This document shows positions 25,514 to 38,490 of a stretch of DNA of 64,000 nt, piece after piece. The stretch's first letter is position 1. Each line of letters begins with the position of its first letter. The position numbers and the translations under genes are program-made. The stretch is from Onchocerca lupi (lineage: Eukaryota; Nematoda; Chromadorea; Rhabditida; Onchocercidae): positions 62,001-126,000 of the forward strand of contig JAOVVO010000137.1 in assembly GCA_028564675.1 (NCBI GenBank), in the 5' to 3' direction. The notes under the pieces were generated by a model. It was not told where the DNA came from, did no database searches, and worked only from the letters and a program-made list of their open reading frames with translations.

Positions 25514-28500
25514 TCACATGTATGGTTTAGCAACAGTTGTTGCTGATGAACGATTATCATTCAACTGAAGATACTGATCAAAATCACGCGGATTTAAATC
25601 TTGCGCATTTAAGTCCTGAAACAACTTATCTTTTGCTTATCACTCATTTACTAGTTATGTTAAATTACAGAAAATAGGAATTTGTTGATGTTTTGATATT
25701 TACATCACAACATATATTGGCATCAATATCATACATTTAACCATTTCTTATCAAATGATAGCATTGATAAAAATAACAGGCCAATAAATGCTTTTTTTTT
25801 ATTCTTGAAAATCAACTGCAATTATTTTTTTGGTTCTCTATTTAGATGTCAAAAACGCCCATACAGTAAAAAATAATAAAAAATTTTTGGAACTAATATT
25901 TTCGATCAATTCTTAATTTTTATTCATATAAATTCAACTTACTCTCACAAGATTCGGATCAATTTCATGAGTACTTTGTAACGGAACCATACTTACGGTA
26001 CCTACATTTACATAATCGATTTCCATCGTATTATCCACAGCTGAATCATTTGACACATTCCTCTGTAATTGAATGAATTTAATTTAATTAATACTTTTCT
26101 ATTTCCTTTCTTATTATTTAAAGATCTTCCCGCATCTTACTTCATAAACGCCAATAGTTCAATCAATAGGAATGAATTGAAAAGTAAATCATAAAACAAT
26201 TGAGATTTTGATTAATCATAAAACAATTGAGATTTTGATCAATTGCCTTCGCTTACTGATCAATAGCTAAATGAAAGAATTGATGAAGCAGAAACAAATC
26301 ATGGCAATCTCTAATTTTTTGATCTAAAATCAAGTAAGAATAACAAATTCATTTTGAGCCACAAGTTTTAATTTATGCAAAACAAACATCGAAAAATGAC
26401 AAAAATATATTCTTGCTGAACTATTAACTTCTCACTTTCCTCATTCTCGATCGAGATATGATCGAATTACTCAATATAATGTTCTTCAGTTAGAATGCTA
26501 TTTTATGCAAAGTACTACTACACACAGTTTTCAAAAAAAAAAAAAAAAATAAACTCAATTTAGCAATTATTTTGAAAACTTAAAACTCGCCTAATAATCA
26601 TTTTAATGTAAGGAATCTAAATTAGGCTCCCTTCATTGAAAGAATATTTTAAATGATATTTGTGATCAAAAAAAAAATCATACATTATGAATATAGTACG
26701 GGGTTCTTCCGAGAAAATCACTGCCACCTGTTTGACCAGAGATGTAATATTCGTTGTATCCAGATACCTAAAATTCTTGTATACACCTCTGATTTCTCAA
26801 ACTTTTTTTGACGAAAATTATAGATTTAATAAATGCTAAAAATAAGGACATTAAAAGAAGTCACCTGGTTCGTGGTAAAACTAAAATTTTTAACATTAAT
26901 TTCATAATTTATTAGACATATTTAGAAAGTTTTGGAATCAAAAAGGCAATGAAACTATATTACTGATAATGTTTGACCTTTGATCCAGCTCTCAAAAAAG
27001 TTCATGCTAATGGATACAGTTTGATATAATTCGGATTACTGCCCATGTATAATTTAATTTTAATTTTTCTGAAGCAAAGTTACTCATTACGAAAATACCC
27101 ATTTTCTCTTTGTATAAAATATACAAGTTATGTAGTATAATGATCTTTTTCATACCGCAGGAATATCAGGTTGTTGCTGTACTATAGAAGGAACCGGAGG
27201 TTGCTGATGTTGTTGCTGTTGAGCTGTTTGCCATTGTGGCCCAATCCAGCCCTAAACAAAATTTTGGATTCAAAATTTGAATGAAATAGTAGAAATGACA
27301 ATTTGTAGTGAATAAAAAAGAAATTTTCAAAAGGAACATCTCTTTTTTTTGTCCTTTTTTCTTAACAATTATCCTTTCTTTTTCCGCAGAAATATCATTA
27401 AACATGAAATTATCAAACATAAGTTACTACCTGTCTGTAAAGTTGCTGCTGACGTTCCTGCATACCACGCCGTTCCATTTGTAATTGCTGTCTTCGAATT
27501 GATGAATCATCCTGCGATAAATGATAAGCATTAAGTTATCAAAATGAATTGTTACATACATATTCGAAAAGTTTTTTATTCCGGTCCATATTCATGCCAA
27601 GAAAACTATCCAAGACTAACTCTCTTTTAGAAAATAGTTACAATCATTTAAGTCATTCAAGAAATCATAAAGGTCATTGTTATCTCGATCTCGATGATTT
27701 ATGATTTTCGCATCTTCTTTATTCTTTGGAAACAAATTTCTATTGTTATGATAGTTGAAATATCCATAAAATATTTCAAATTTTTGGTTAAAGATGAAAA
27801 ATTTACCTGTGGTACTTCATAAACATTCCTCCTAATTTGTCCAACATTCTGCCTTGTACATCCGTGCCTTTGCCATATACGTTCTTCTTGTAAATGTGCT
27901 GCTATAATGTGTAATTTCGTCGTTTTTATTGCATAATAATAATGATTCTTGAATTATAAGGCTTCAAAAAGTTGCCGACAAATTCGTAAGATAACGATGC
28001 ATTAAATTGATCGAAATGAGCCAAAGATTGGCTGTGATAATTTGAAAGATAATTATTGTTATGAATATCGTATCATCATCATCAAATAATGTATTGGATT
28101 GATTGATGAAATGATTACGACGATATTATCTTATCAATAACTTTAGCATATATAAAATAAAAACATACGTATTCTGGGATCATACCAGGTTGTTTCACGG
28201 CTATTATGATCTACAAAATAAACTTCACCATTTTGATCATAACGTTTTGCCCATCCATCCGGTAAAGGTCCTAAACCATCATCTGGTTCCTGTGAAAAAA
28301 AAAGATTAAAAAAGAAAAAAAAGTTTTAACATTATTTTTTTCATGTTAAAAAGAAAGAGAAAAATCTTTCGCTAACAATACATAAATCATAAGTATATCA
28401 TATTAATAGAATAAAATCTACAGTTAATATGAAAAATTTTTTTTTAGGAATTTTCAACAATGCTTGATCGTATCGGATTATCAATTTTATTAATTTCTGA

Positions 28501-28658
28501 ATTCCTGATTATACCGAACAAAAGTTACTTAATTACTTATCATTGGAGTAATTAAGTAGCTTGATTTCCTATTACCTAAGTAATGCATCCGAGAGAGGAG
28601 AAAATGACGTACAGTCTGCGACACAGGTGCCGTAGGCTGTAAAATAGGCTGTTGTTGC

Positions 28659-28691
<33 letters not shown>

Positions 28692-31603
28692 CGTTCTATC
28701 ATTGAACTTTCATTAGCTACCAAAGTCATTGGATCCAACGATTGACTTTTCGCGCGTGGTTCATTCCAATAATTAACTTCTGTTGTACTGCTGAAATGTA
28801 AACTATGTGAGAAGCAATGTAATTAACAGTATTGTGGCAAAGTACCGTAAGCTGGCATTACTGTAACGAAGTACCACAAATTAGCAAAAACTGCAGCGAA
28901 ATACTGTAAGCCGACAGTACCACAGTGAGGTACCGTAGGCCAGCAGTGTCGTAGTGGGGTACTGTAGGCTGGCAGTACCATGGTGAAGTACCGTAAGCTA
29001 GAAGTACTATAACGAAGTACCGTAGGAAATTTCAATAGAACATTTCTTTACTATCCAATCAGAAAAATTTTTTCACTCCATTACAAGCTATATGGTTTTT
29101 TTTTTATAAAATAGAAAATGATAATTAATATTTTCCATTTTCCCTTTCTCCTTATTTCTTTATACCGTATGCATGCCTCTCTTAACTTTATGCTGTGAAA
29201 TTTTGCTCTTATTCTTATTATTTCATTTTAGTATTCTGAAGAATGATCAAATTACTCCTCAATAAACTTCGACTTTGACCCATGTACAGATTTGCATTTA
29301 AAAATCTCATATTCTAAACTAACTTATGATGAAATGGTTGCTCATCTGTATGAAAAACTTCTCGATTTTTTCCTTTTTTTTTATTATAAAAGAACCTTAT
29401 ACTAATTTTGCCACAAATCTTAAATTAACTTTTAAATTTGAAATTTCTTCCCAGAAGAGACTGAAATTATCAAGTACAAGATTCCCCACATTCAGCTAAG
29501 ATTACTTCTTCATTTTAACGATCACATGAATTTTCTCATAAGCAATAAATAGAAAATTAAATCTTAGTGATAGTAATTCAATTTTATTCAGAATCCTATT
29601 CTTACTCATCCTATTTTATTCTTTTTTTCCAAAGTTTATGACAAAAATTATTTGATACTAATTTTTAAAAAAAGCCAGCAAGTTAGACTGATTTGTTTAA
29701 TGCTTTATTTCTTAGTGCACATTTCTCATTTCATTTTTATAATATTAGTTTTATACCATTAGTTTTTTATATCAGTATCCTCTATTATATGAAAAAAAAA
29801 AAAAAAAGAAAATTCTCAGAACAGAATTTATTATCACAGCATATTGGGAACTGTTTTAAACTACCTATTATTGTTCACCGAACGACAAACGATAATACTT
29901 ATCAGATAATTTTATCCGACTTACGTGATCATTATCCGACATTGATTGATTTTAATCACTAAAATGACTAATAATCAGCTAGATACTTACATAAAATCAT
30001 GACAGTCTCATATTTCGTAAATATAAACTATTAGAAAATCATTATAAGGCAGGAACACATCCTAGGAAGACCTCTTATCAGTAAGTGACTTTTGAATTCT
30101 CAACAATCATAACAAATAGATAAGGGCAGCATATTTCAGTTAGATATTACTAAAAAAAAAAAAAAAAACAATGGTTTTTGCATATCAGGGAAGGTATTTA
30201 AAATCGTGCTAATGATACTATTTATTTTCTAGATAGATGTTCGGAATTAGAACTAACTTTTCTTCAGTCCATTACAGTATTATCAGTCTTCTCTTTTCCT
30301 TAAAAAAAAAAAAAAAAATCTAGAAAATAGGAGAATGATGGAATTTCCATTTTTTTATTTCGCATAAAATTTGAATTGAACATATCAGAAGAACATACTC
30401 GACAAAATAAGGTTGTCCTTGGGGTGCGTAATTTTGTTCGAAATGTTTGGTAGGCTCGCAGTCCAGATCACAACTTTTCGCAGCACGATGAGATGCAACT
30501 TGATATTGTTCACCAACATTAGATACCGCCATAACACTTAACGATTTGGAAGGTGCATGCGCTACACCAGATATCAAACGACTGCAATTTACAAGTAAAT
30601 CTAATTGATGCGGTGATATGGAATATCATGAAATTAACGTTTACTTTAAAGGAATATTTATATCATTTATCATATGTACTCAAAATGTTTCATATATTTT
30701 GGATGAAAAAATTCTTTGCAATTAAAAATTGATAAAAGTCCCTTCTCTAGTAACCACACTTAAAGAAAAAAAAGGAAAAAGAAAATAAAAGGATTTTGAG
30801 ATATTCTAATGTATGATAGAAAAGAATGCAATACCTGGAATGATGCTCAATGTTATCTTCGTAATTGATTAGAGCAGGTGCAGAACTTTGCCTCGGGTGA
30901 TAAGGCCCTTGATAAGATGTATTGAGTTGTGTAGATGAAACCGAACTTGGACTTAGAGTTTGCCGTCCACTGGAGCCTAGCCCATCATCACTTGATCCTT
31001 CTGCGGATGAAATATGTGGTTTCAATGATGATACTGGACGTTGATTAAATGATGCCGGCACACTTGACTGAAATATTGATTGAAAAAATTATCATAATCA
31101 GTATGAAATATCACCTATTATTATTGCCATATGAAACTTTCCAATACTAACAATAACCAATCTTTTCCAAATTATCAACACTACAATTGAACTTTCACAT
31201 TAGCCATAACATATGGCACTGTTCAGTCTAATCAATCATTATCATTCCAGCCGTGATATAATGCTCAAACCAAACTTTATCAGATATTTCATACTGATTA
31301 TGAAATAAGAAAAAAAAGAAATGAGATCAATTCTGCAAGACAAGTTATCTTAACACAAAAAAAAAACAAATGAAATATTTGAATGGTATTGATAAGATGA
31401 TTAAAAGTTAAAAATACCTTTTTGCGTTCAAAATGCTTTCCGTGTGTTCGCATACCTTCCGTAAAAAGCTCTTCGAGCGACTTCTGTGGATCATCAACAT
31501 GAGTGTTAATCTGAACATACGGAGTACTAGCTGTCATCGTTGTTGTTTGCAATTTCGCTTTCGACGCCATCGCCATTTCCACCCGTTTTTTCGCCGACGC
31601 CAT
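25514..31603 (-). CDS. yap-1: YAP, Hippo-pathway transcriptional co-activator (490 aa)
   Basis: Eleven exons on the minus strand: 31603-31418, 31067-30835, 30581-30399, 28790-28613, 28289-28169, 27901-27807, 27511-27431, 27251-27156, 26767-26684, 26062-25949 and 25615-25514 (TGA); every junction is in phase. Residues about 30-60 (QINTHVDDPQKSLEELF) resemble the TEAD-binding segment of YAP. HPRQSSAPA at 119-127 matches the LATS consensus HxRxxS and the YAP S127 site that binds 14-3-3. Residues 235-248 are 14 Gln. One WW domain spans about 268-301 (PLPDGWAKRYDQNGEVYF...TTWYDPR; W273, Y284, F285, W295 and P298 kept). A basic/Gln-rich helix follows (ERIWQRHG, IRRQQLQMERRGMQER). The C-terminus is acidic and ends VAKPYM. 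YAP shuttles between cytoplasm and nucleus under LATS control and drives TEAD targets. Like C. elegans YAP-1, it has a single WW domain. Confidence 0.93.
26187..26240. repeat. 27-bp direct repeat in a YAP intron
   Basis: Two adjacent near-identical 27-bp units containing AATCATAAAACAATTGAG lie in the intron between the WW-distal exons. Probably a recent tandem duplication. Confidence 0.7.
28649..28690 (-). repeat. CAA/CAG repeat coding for 14 Gln in YAP
   Basis: Fourteen Gln codons on the minus strand, mainly CAA with three CAG. Being coding, it is likely length-variable between strains or species. Confidence 0.9.
28828..29030. repeat. 29-bp minisatellite in YAP intron 3
   Basis: About six and a half tandem copies of a 29-bp unit (one copy is 30 bp) with consensus like AAGTACCGTAAGCTGGCAG then TACTGTAACG. 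Each unit is itself made of two related halves, AGTACCGTAAGC and AGTACTGTAACG. It is much richer in G+C than the surrounding intron and ends about 40 bp from the acceptor of the next exon. Confidence 0.85.
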
Positions 31604-34600
31604 TTCGGCGACTTTTCGAAAAAAAAAAAAAAAAAAAAAAAAAACAAAATCCACCATGAGCAAACCAATTTGTTATAACGCAAAAGCAACAGCAAAATAA
31701 CTGATCCGTTAACATGTAATATTTTTGGTAATCTCTATTTTCGATTATATCTTCAGGAGAATTTGTTTGGGATGATGCTGATATACTGTATCCGAGAGAT
31801 ACTGAATGATTCACTAGGAACTGTATTTAAAATCATCAAAATATTAACTTCGGTCCTGTATATAGCAGATAACTGATGACATCAATATCTAAATACTTAC
31901 TACTTAATCAAATGATAAGAAGATATCAGTGAAATATAAAAGGAAATTATCATTTAACATTTCCAAAATTATTATTATTACCAATCAGATGATAATGACG
32001 ATCACAATATATCTCTTATCAGCGGAAATTCAATCAAAGTAAAGCATTAACGGAAGAAATTACTGAAGTGAAAAGAGGAAAACAAAAAAGACTAAATGAT
32101 AATTTGGAATGATTGTGCAAGGAAGAATATAGATGAAAAAAATGACCGTAATCCATGTGGAGCATGAAATTGTTAAGTAAAAGGATGAGAAATCCACAAA
32201 TAGACAAACAACCGACAATAAAAGCACCAATTTCATTGGAAGCGTTGGATTTACTACGGTAACGATAGTGCAATTTGTGAATCTTAGCATTCTTCTTTCC
32301 TTCCTTCTACCTGTCTTTTATTATTACTTCAGGTGATTATCTCGTGAAAATGATAGTAATAGTTGATATGAATACAATTCAAAGGTAGCAATTGAGATGT
32401 GCTTAGATAGATTGGCTTTATATCATTGTCTTTCGCCGAATCCATAATTATCATCACAAAATTTTTCGATTTTTAGAGCATTGGCGACATTCCGGAGCCC
32501 AATGAACAACAACACACTTTTCACTCTTACACTTATCCTTTCTAACATTCAATTATATTCAATTTCTATCCATTTAATTACTACTTCGCTTGCTTTCCGG
32601 GCACAAACATCTATACACACATACAGATTTATTTATTATTCTATTTTGCATATACTTATCAGAAATATTTCATCAAGCTATTATTTTACTCAGGAATTTT
32701 TGAATAACATAGAATAGATTAGCATGGCTGAAAACTTAGATTGCACTATCATGCGGAATTAATATTCAATGTTTCATCGAATAATTATTCATTATTTTAA
32801 CTCTCCTCGTGCAATTTTTTTTTTTTTTTTTTTTGAACAAAGCATCAACTATAAATGAAAGCAAAATTTGCATCTGCGAATGTGATGTTAATGGGAAAAT
32901 GAAGACTAAAATTTTAAACTCTCAGCAAAATGCCTTAATTTTGCACACACTCCGAAATCAATCGTTAGATTCCAAGCATGTTTTAGCATATTAGATGCCA
33001 ATCTTGCTCCGATTTGAAAACAAATATTTATGCTTCAACATATCGATTACTATTGATTACTTAAAGCCTATTGATTATTTAAAATACTAGAATTAAAGAT
33101 ATATTGAATTTCTAAAAAATTTTTCCTCATTCAGCATTATTTCAATCTAAAAGGATTTTACAGTATAAGTCAATTATAGTTTTTCTTGAAGATTCAAAAT
33201 AGGACAAGTATTCATTCACTTGCTTCAATTAATTTAATCTATTTCATGGCAAAATTTACATATAAATAAATGTAATAGAATCAATCGTATAGTAACATTT
33301 AAAACTGCGATATATTAAACTTTTGACTAGAAAAATTTTCACTACCGTATCCCGTAATATCTCTCTCTCTAGAAACTGTAATTATATTAAGAAATATTGC
33401 TCGATTATTTTACGAAGTGATTATTATTCTTCGGCAATTATATTATTTCATGGCCTGATCCTATTGCATTTTAGCTCATTGATTTAAAACTGAATAATCC
33501 GATGCAATTAAAATTGCTTCTTCTCAATTAATTTAACGATATCAGATTTCATTTCATCTGATAACAATCAATACACTTGAAGCTATCAGAGCTATCTAAT
33601 GTGCTTTACCATTTTCCCCGATTGCAATGATCTTTTTTCAAATCGAATTTAACGGGAAATTGCCGTTAAAAAACAAATCTCATAATTTCCGGAATTGTTC
33701 GATCTAAAAAAAAAAAAAAAGAAAGAAAACAAAGAACTTCTTCTTCTTCTCCTTACCCTTCAGACATACAGCAAATGATGCAAATAATTCCAATTTGTAT
33801 TGATGATTTCAATCGATAGGCTATTCGGAACATTAGACGATGGTAAAAAGAAAAAAGCCATTGATATTTTACAATGTTCAATTCTTCAACAACACATAAA
33901 TGAATGGAATGAATTCATTTCCATTCCTTTAGAAAGATGATAATATGATATTTTTACGCTACGCTATACACAACTAATATCTCATCAAATTAATTAATGA
34001 AAAATGAAATTTTTAAAAATGTAACAAATTAGAGAGACAAAAGCTTAAATATTGACTACATTCATTTCTCTCAGAAGATTATTAAACAGTCAAATTAACG
34101 ATGATAATGACGATATTTTATTTCATTCATTTTCATATATTTTTCAACAAATGGAAAATTCCATAAAATTGTCTAATCGAGAAATATTCATGAAATAATT
34201 GATAATTTTTGAATAAGCAAAATAAATTATTGGATTGTTTAGTCTTTCTCAATATTTTATTCTTGTTTGTCTCATATTATCAATTATTTTCAATAATCAG
34301 ATTATTAAGATCATTAATTAGCGTTCAAATTTGGGCTAAATTTATGTTTTTTTCTTTTGGCAAAATAAGTTTAAAAAGATTAAGCTTATTATGTGAAAAA
34401 ATCAGACAGGAAAAAGAAGAAAAAATAAATTTAGTATCATTACAATTTAGGATTCTAGAAGATAATTCTAAGATTTCAAAAAAAAAACAATTGATAGATG
34501 GAAAACTTTCGATATGTGGATTTTAAAAAAAAAAGAAAAAAAGGAAAAAATGATTCGATTGCTCGGTTGATTGAATGTTGACGTCAGAATGTCCGTTGAT

Positions 34601-36204
34601 CATCGAAATAACGCCTGTGATGTGTTCGTTTCGTTCAATGAAGAAAATGACGATGTGATCAGAAATTTGATTTTCGAAAACAGAAAAAACATACACAAAA
34701 AAACGATATCTATTTTTGTGAAAGAAGAAGGCAAGAGAAAAAAAACTAACTCTCTTTTGAATAAAGGAATAATGATAAAACAAAAAAAAAAAAGAAAAAT
34801 GGCAAAAAAGGAAAATTTTTTTATTTAAAAAAAAGAAAAAAAAAAACATTGCATTAAAAAAAAAGATAGAAATGAAGAAGCCGATTCATTTAGGCTCACA
34901 AATTTATTCGTCTTACTAGGCATAACGGATGATAATAGACTGATAAGATGGCAGAAGTATTTTGATAAGGCTAATGAAACCTTTCAATGATAATAAGACG
35001 ATGTTAAACAGCAGCAGCAATGATTAATTAATGAAAGCAGCAGAAAATGTTGAAAGGAAAACACGGAGCATTATCTGTGTGTGACATCCTCGTTACACTG
35101 CAAGAATGAGATGATAAGTGAGAGAGAAGGAATGAAGATGATAACGAATCATATCAACCACCCCCCCCCCCCCACCTTTTCTTCTCAAAATAATGCCTTG
35201 CACCTTTTGTTCCATTTTTTTTTTTTTTTTTTTTGCTGCCTTATTTATTGCATATCTATGTGATAGGAAGAAAAATAACACTGAAAGGTGGAAAGATGAG
35301 AGGAATTACTGTATAAATTAAATAAGCAATACAGTAAACGAAGATCATATCGGACGGGAACCGTATGGAAAGCGGAAAACCGGAATATCTGAAAAGGCGG
35401 AAAGATTCGAATATGCAATTATATTGAACATGTACAAACTTATCAAAGTAATTTGGGATGTAAAATTCTGGGAAATTAGTAGATTGTCAAATTTTTACTG
35501 AGATATGGTAATTATCGTTTTTTAAATGATAGAGGAAGAAGATGATACGATAATATATAACTTATGTTCCATATTGTATTCATTTGTCGAAATATTACCT
35601 TATTTGTGGCTATAGAAATGGAAATTTAGAAATGAAAATCAGAATGAAATAATCAAATGATTGAAAAACTCAAAAATGGTTGATAAGGAAAAGAAGAAAA
35701 GAAGGGAAGAAGTAAATTCTTATGAAATAATAAATAGTAATGGTGCAAGAGATTGAAGTGCAGGATGGTGTTCTATGAGCTTTTGTAAGCAGTTAAGTGT
35801 TATCAATTGAATGATTTCTATTTTGCAATTCTGATCAAATTCATTCATTTGAAAGACATGGTATTACTGATGAGAAGAAAAAGAGAGGGAGAGAGAGAGA
35901 GAAAAAAAAAACAATAAAAGGGAGGAAGTGAAAAGAAATGTAAAAGAAAATATAATGAAAAGAAAGAAAGTTGAAAATTACGAAAAAAAAAAAAAAAAAC
36001 ATACATAAATATAAGTAAAAATATATGTGATTGAGAAAGAAATTAGCAAGATCATATGAGAATTTTCAAATTCGAACAAATCAATTCTATCAAATTTGAT
36101 CAAGTTTGATCGGATTCGATCAGAATCAATTCCTATCAATAGCAAAGCAATAGCGACAGCATCAACAGCTAACGTCACTGAAAGTAAAGATGATTGCCTT
36201 CAAG
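31604..36204. other. Upstream region of YAP, no gene seen
   Basis: Starts with a 26-base A run (31619-31644; a T run on the YAP strand) lying 15 bp before the YAP ATG. Two overlapping hydrophobic frames at 32034-32290 (-) have no codon-level or splice support. Further content: CT run near 33361, A-rich low complexity at 34480-34865, a 13-base C run (35161-35173), a T run at 35217-35234 and GA repeats near 35885-35902. Likely contains the YAP promoter and any 5' UTR exons. Confidence 0.5.
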
Positions 36205-36316
36205 GTGTGTAATGTGTATGTGTGTGTCTGTGTGTATGTGTATTTATGTATGTGTGTGTGTGTGTGTGTGTATGTCTGGTGCGTGTGTGTGTGTGTGTGT
36301 GTGTGTGTCTGTGTAA
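36205..36316. repeat. GT/TG microsatellite, about 110 bp
   Basis: Interrupted (GT)n with TATG and CT breaks. The 200-codon and 97-codon open frames that cross it on the minus strand are created by the repeat (Thr-His runs) and are not accepted as genes. Confidence 0.95.
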
Positions 36317-36524
36317 GATGAAAGATGTGGAAAATGGTAAAGTTGAAGGAGGAAGAAGAGGTAGGAGATGAATTGATACGAAATGTTTGGTTGTTAGAAA
36401 AAGTATGTGAGAGAAATGATGGAAAGAAATTAAAGGTGTAATAGAGGTGTACCAAAGGTGTATGTTATGTGTCCTCGAAATGGTACCATCGGTAGACACC
36501 ATCATTGATGATAGGTGACAATAG

Positions 36525-36585
36525 AGGTAGCAGCGGTGGCGTGGCGGTGTCGGTAGCAGTGGCGGTAGCGGTGACGGTAGCGATG
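36525..36585. repeat. G+C-rich GGTAGC/GGCGGT tandem repeat
   Basis: Hexamer-like repeats of GGTAGC and GGCGGT in an otherwise AT-rich genome. It belongs to a roughly 300-bp G+C-richer island (36480-36800) that also holds repeated CAGCATCG words near 36670-36700. Confidence 0.7.
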
Positions 36586-36895
36586 CTTGATTAATTTCAT
36601 CAACGACTGTTTTCTTCCACTTTTCTTCTTTCCTTCCACCTCTCCTGAAGTAGTAGTAACTGGCAGTACGACAGCATCGCGGCAGCATCGCTGCAGCATA
36701 GATAGTTACGGGTGACTTCATCGAGACTGATGGCTGCAGTTCATCGCCATCATTTGCTGCACACCGGGCAAATGAGCAAGTGCCTGCCTGCCAACTTGTC
36801 ATTTTCGTTCCTCTTCACTTTACTTTCCAACCAATTCAGTCTCATTCCGAAAGTGATTTGTTATGCTACTCGTAGAAATACACATAGTATGTGCT

Positions 36896-36952
36896 ATCAG
36901 TGATATAATATCACTGATACTGATATCATATCAGTGATATCACATGTCATAT
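36896..36952. repeat. Cluster of TGATATCA palindromes
   Basis: ATCAGTGATAT-A-ATATCACTGAT is a perfect 11-base inverted repeat around one base, followed at once by ACTGATAT-C-ATATCAGT and another ATATCAC. The block can fold into a long hairpin or several cruciform units. Confidence 0.75.
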
Positions 36953-38490
36953 ACTTGTAATTATATTTGTACAAAATTTGATCGGTAATGATCGGACAAC
37001 ATAGAATTGAATGGATTTAGTATTTATTGGTAAGGAGCGGAAAATTCCGTATGCCGCAAAATTACCATAAGAATGTAGGAATATAAAAATTTCACATTGC
37101 TAGCAATTATTATAAATTAAATTCATTAATTTTTCTTTTTCACAAACTATTTTTGTGAAGATTTTTTTCGTGAAAACACTTGGAATATTCTTTTTCATTA
37201 TGAATGATATTGTAGTAAATGGTGAATTTTTTAGAAATTTCTTCTCTGAAATTTATTGCAAATGATTGATAAGTGGGATTCTAACGTGAAAACAACGTGA
37301 AGTAAGTAGAAGCCCTGTTGGAGATTCTGCACGAAGTGTATAAAGATTATGCTATCATTTTAATCACATGTTGAAAATTATATATCTCAATGTTTTTCTT
37401 CTAAAAAATTTTATCAAGTTTTTTTTTCAAATGCAACTTTGTTCGATATTTCACATAACAGAAATGAGTTGATTTAAGAACATTATTGTTATTGTTGAAA
37501 TCGTGAAATCCTGAATTGAAATCTTGAAATTAAAAAAAAAAAAAGGAAGGATTTAATTATGCTCAAAATCCTACCACCAATGTTTTTCTTTTTAGCTGAG
37601 TTTAAAACGTAAAATGGAACTTACATATTACGTGCGAAGATAAAAGCATCGTTTGAAAAATGAAACGATTCTAAATTGCTAAGACAATATTCCTATTTAG
37701 AATAAGAAAAAATCATTTTATCAACAGCAAACTTATAAATGAGCATTTTTTGATAATAATATATAAACAAAAATTGATAGCATAACAAAATTATGGCAAA
37801 AGAATTTTTTGTACATTTAGAAACCGAAATAAAAATCTAACTACAATATGATATCAATTAATAATTCATAAGTGAAATGTACTGGGTTATAAATTATAGA
37901 ATGGGAATGAATTGGCTATCGTATGATAGAATATAGGCTAAATATTTGAAAAAAAATATCAACAAAATGAAGTAAATGATATCCAATAACATTTTTACGA
38001 AAACAATGAACTAATTTAAATCAACCTGTTGAAATATGATAAAAGAACAGCAACACTAGAACTGAAATGACCTCTCCAATTCATATCTTATCAAGAAATA
38101 AGTAAACTATTGATACATCCAGATATATCATCCTATTTATCGCCTCACATTTTTCTCACCTTCTCTCATTTCATTATTGTTAACGCCTGTCTATTATGTC
38201 ACTTTCATCCTGCAGAAAATTGATGAATACGCTTTAAAAAATAGCTGTATTTTAATCTTGTAAACTTCAAATTGTCGTTCACTCAGTGAACTAGCACAAA
38301 ATTCAGACTCAAATATGATATTCAAATATATTAGATGATTTATTTCCAGCAACTTTGTCATATCTCAAATTGATTAATTTGCATTTAATACTTGAAATTA
38401 AATCAAAAGAAAGAATTACCATTCTCGAAATTCGTACAAATTGTCTCATTAGCATTAACTAATATGATAAAGCGATACGACAGCTCAAGG
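36953..38490. other. Gene-poor AT-rich region
   Basis: No exon, RNA gene or clear repeat recognised. Confidence 0.5.

Noticed and set aside
32034..32290. Overlapping hydrophobic frames on the minus strand upstream of YAP
   Set aside because: Runs of Leu, Ile and Phe are expected from T-rich DNA; no start context, splice sites or family resemblance.
34579..34586. Perfect CRE-like site TGACGTCA
   Set aside because: One 8-base match is expected by chance at roughly this frequency in 64 kb, and it is about 3 kb from the nearest gene.
36200..36802. 200-codon open frame on the minus strand, the longest in the window
   Set aside because: Half of it is the GT microsatellite read as Thr-His and the rest reads G+C-rich repeats; no splice sites, domain or protein-like pattern.
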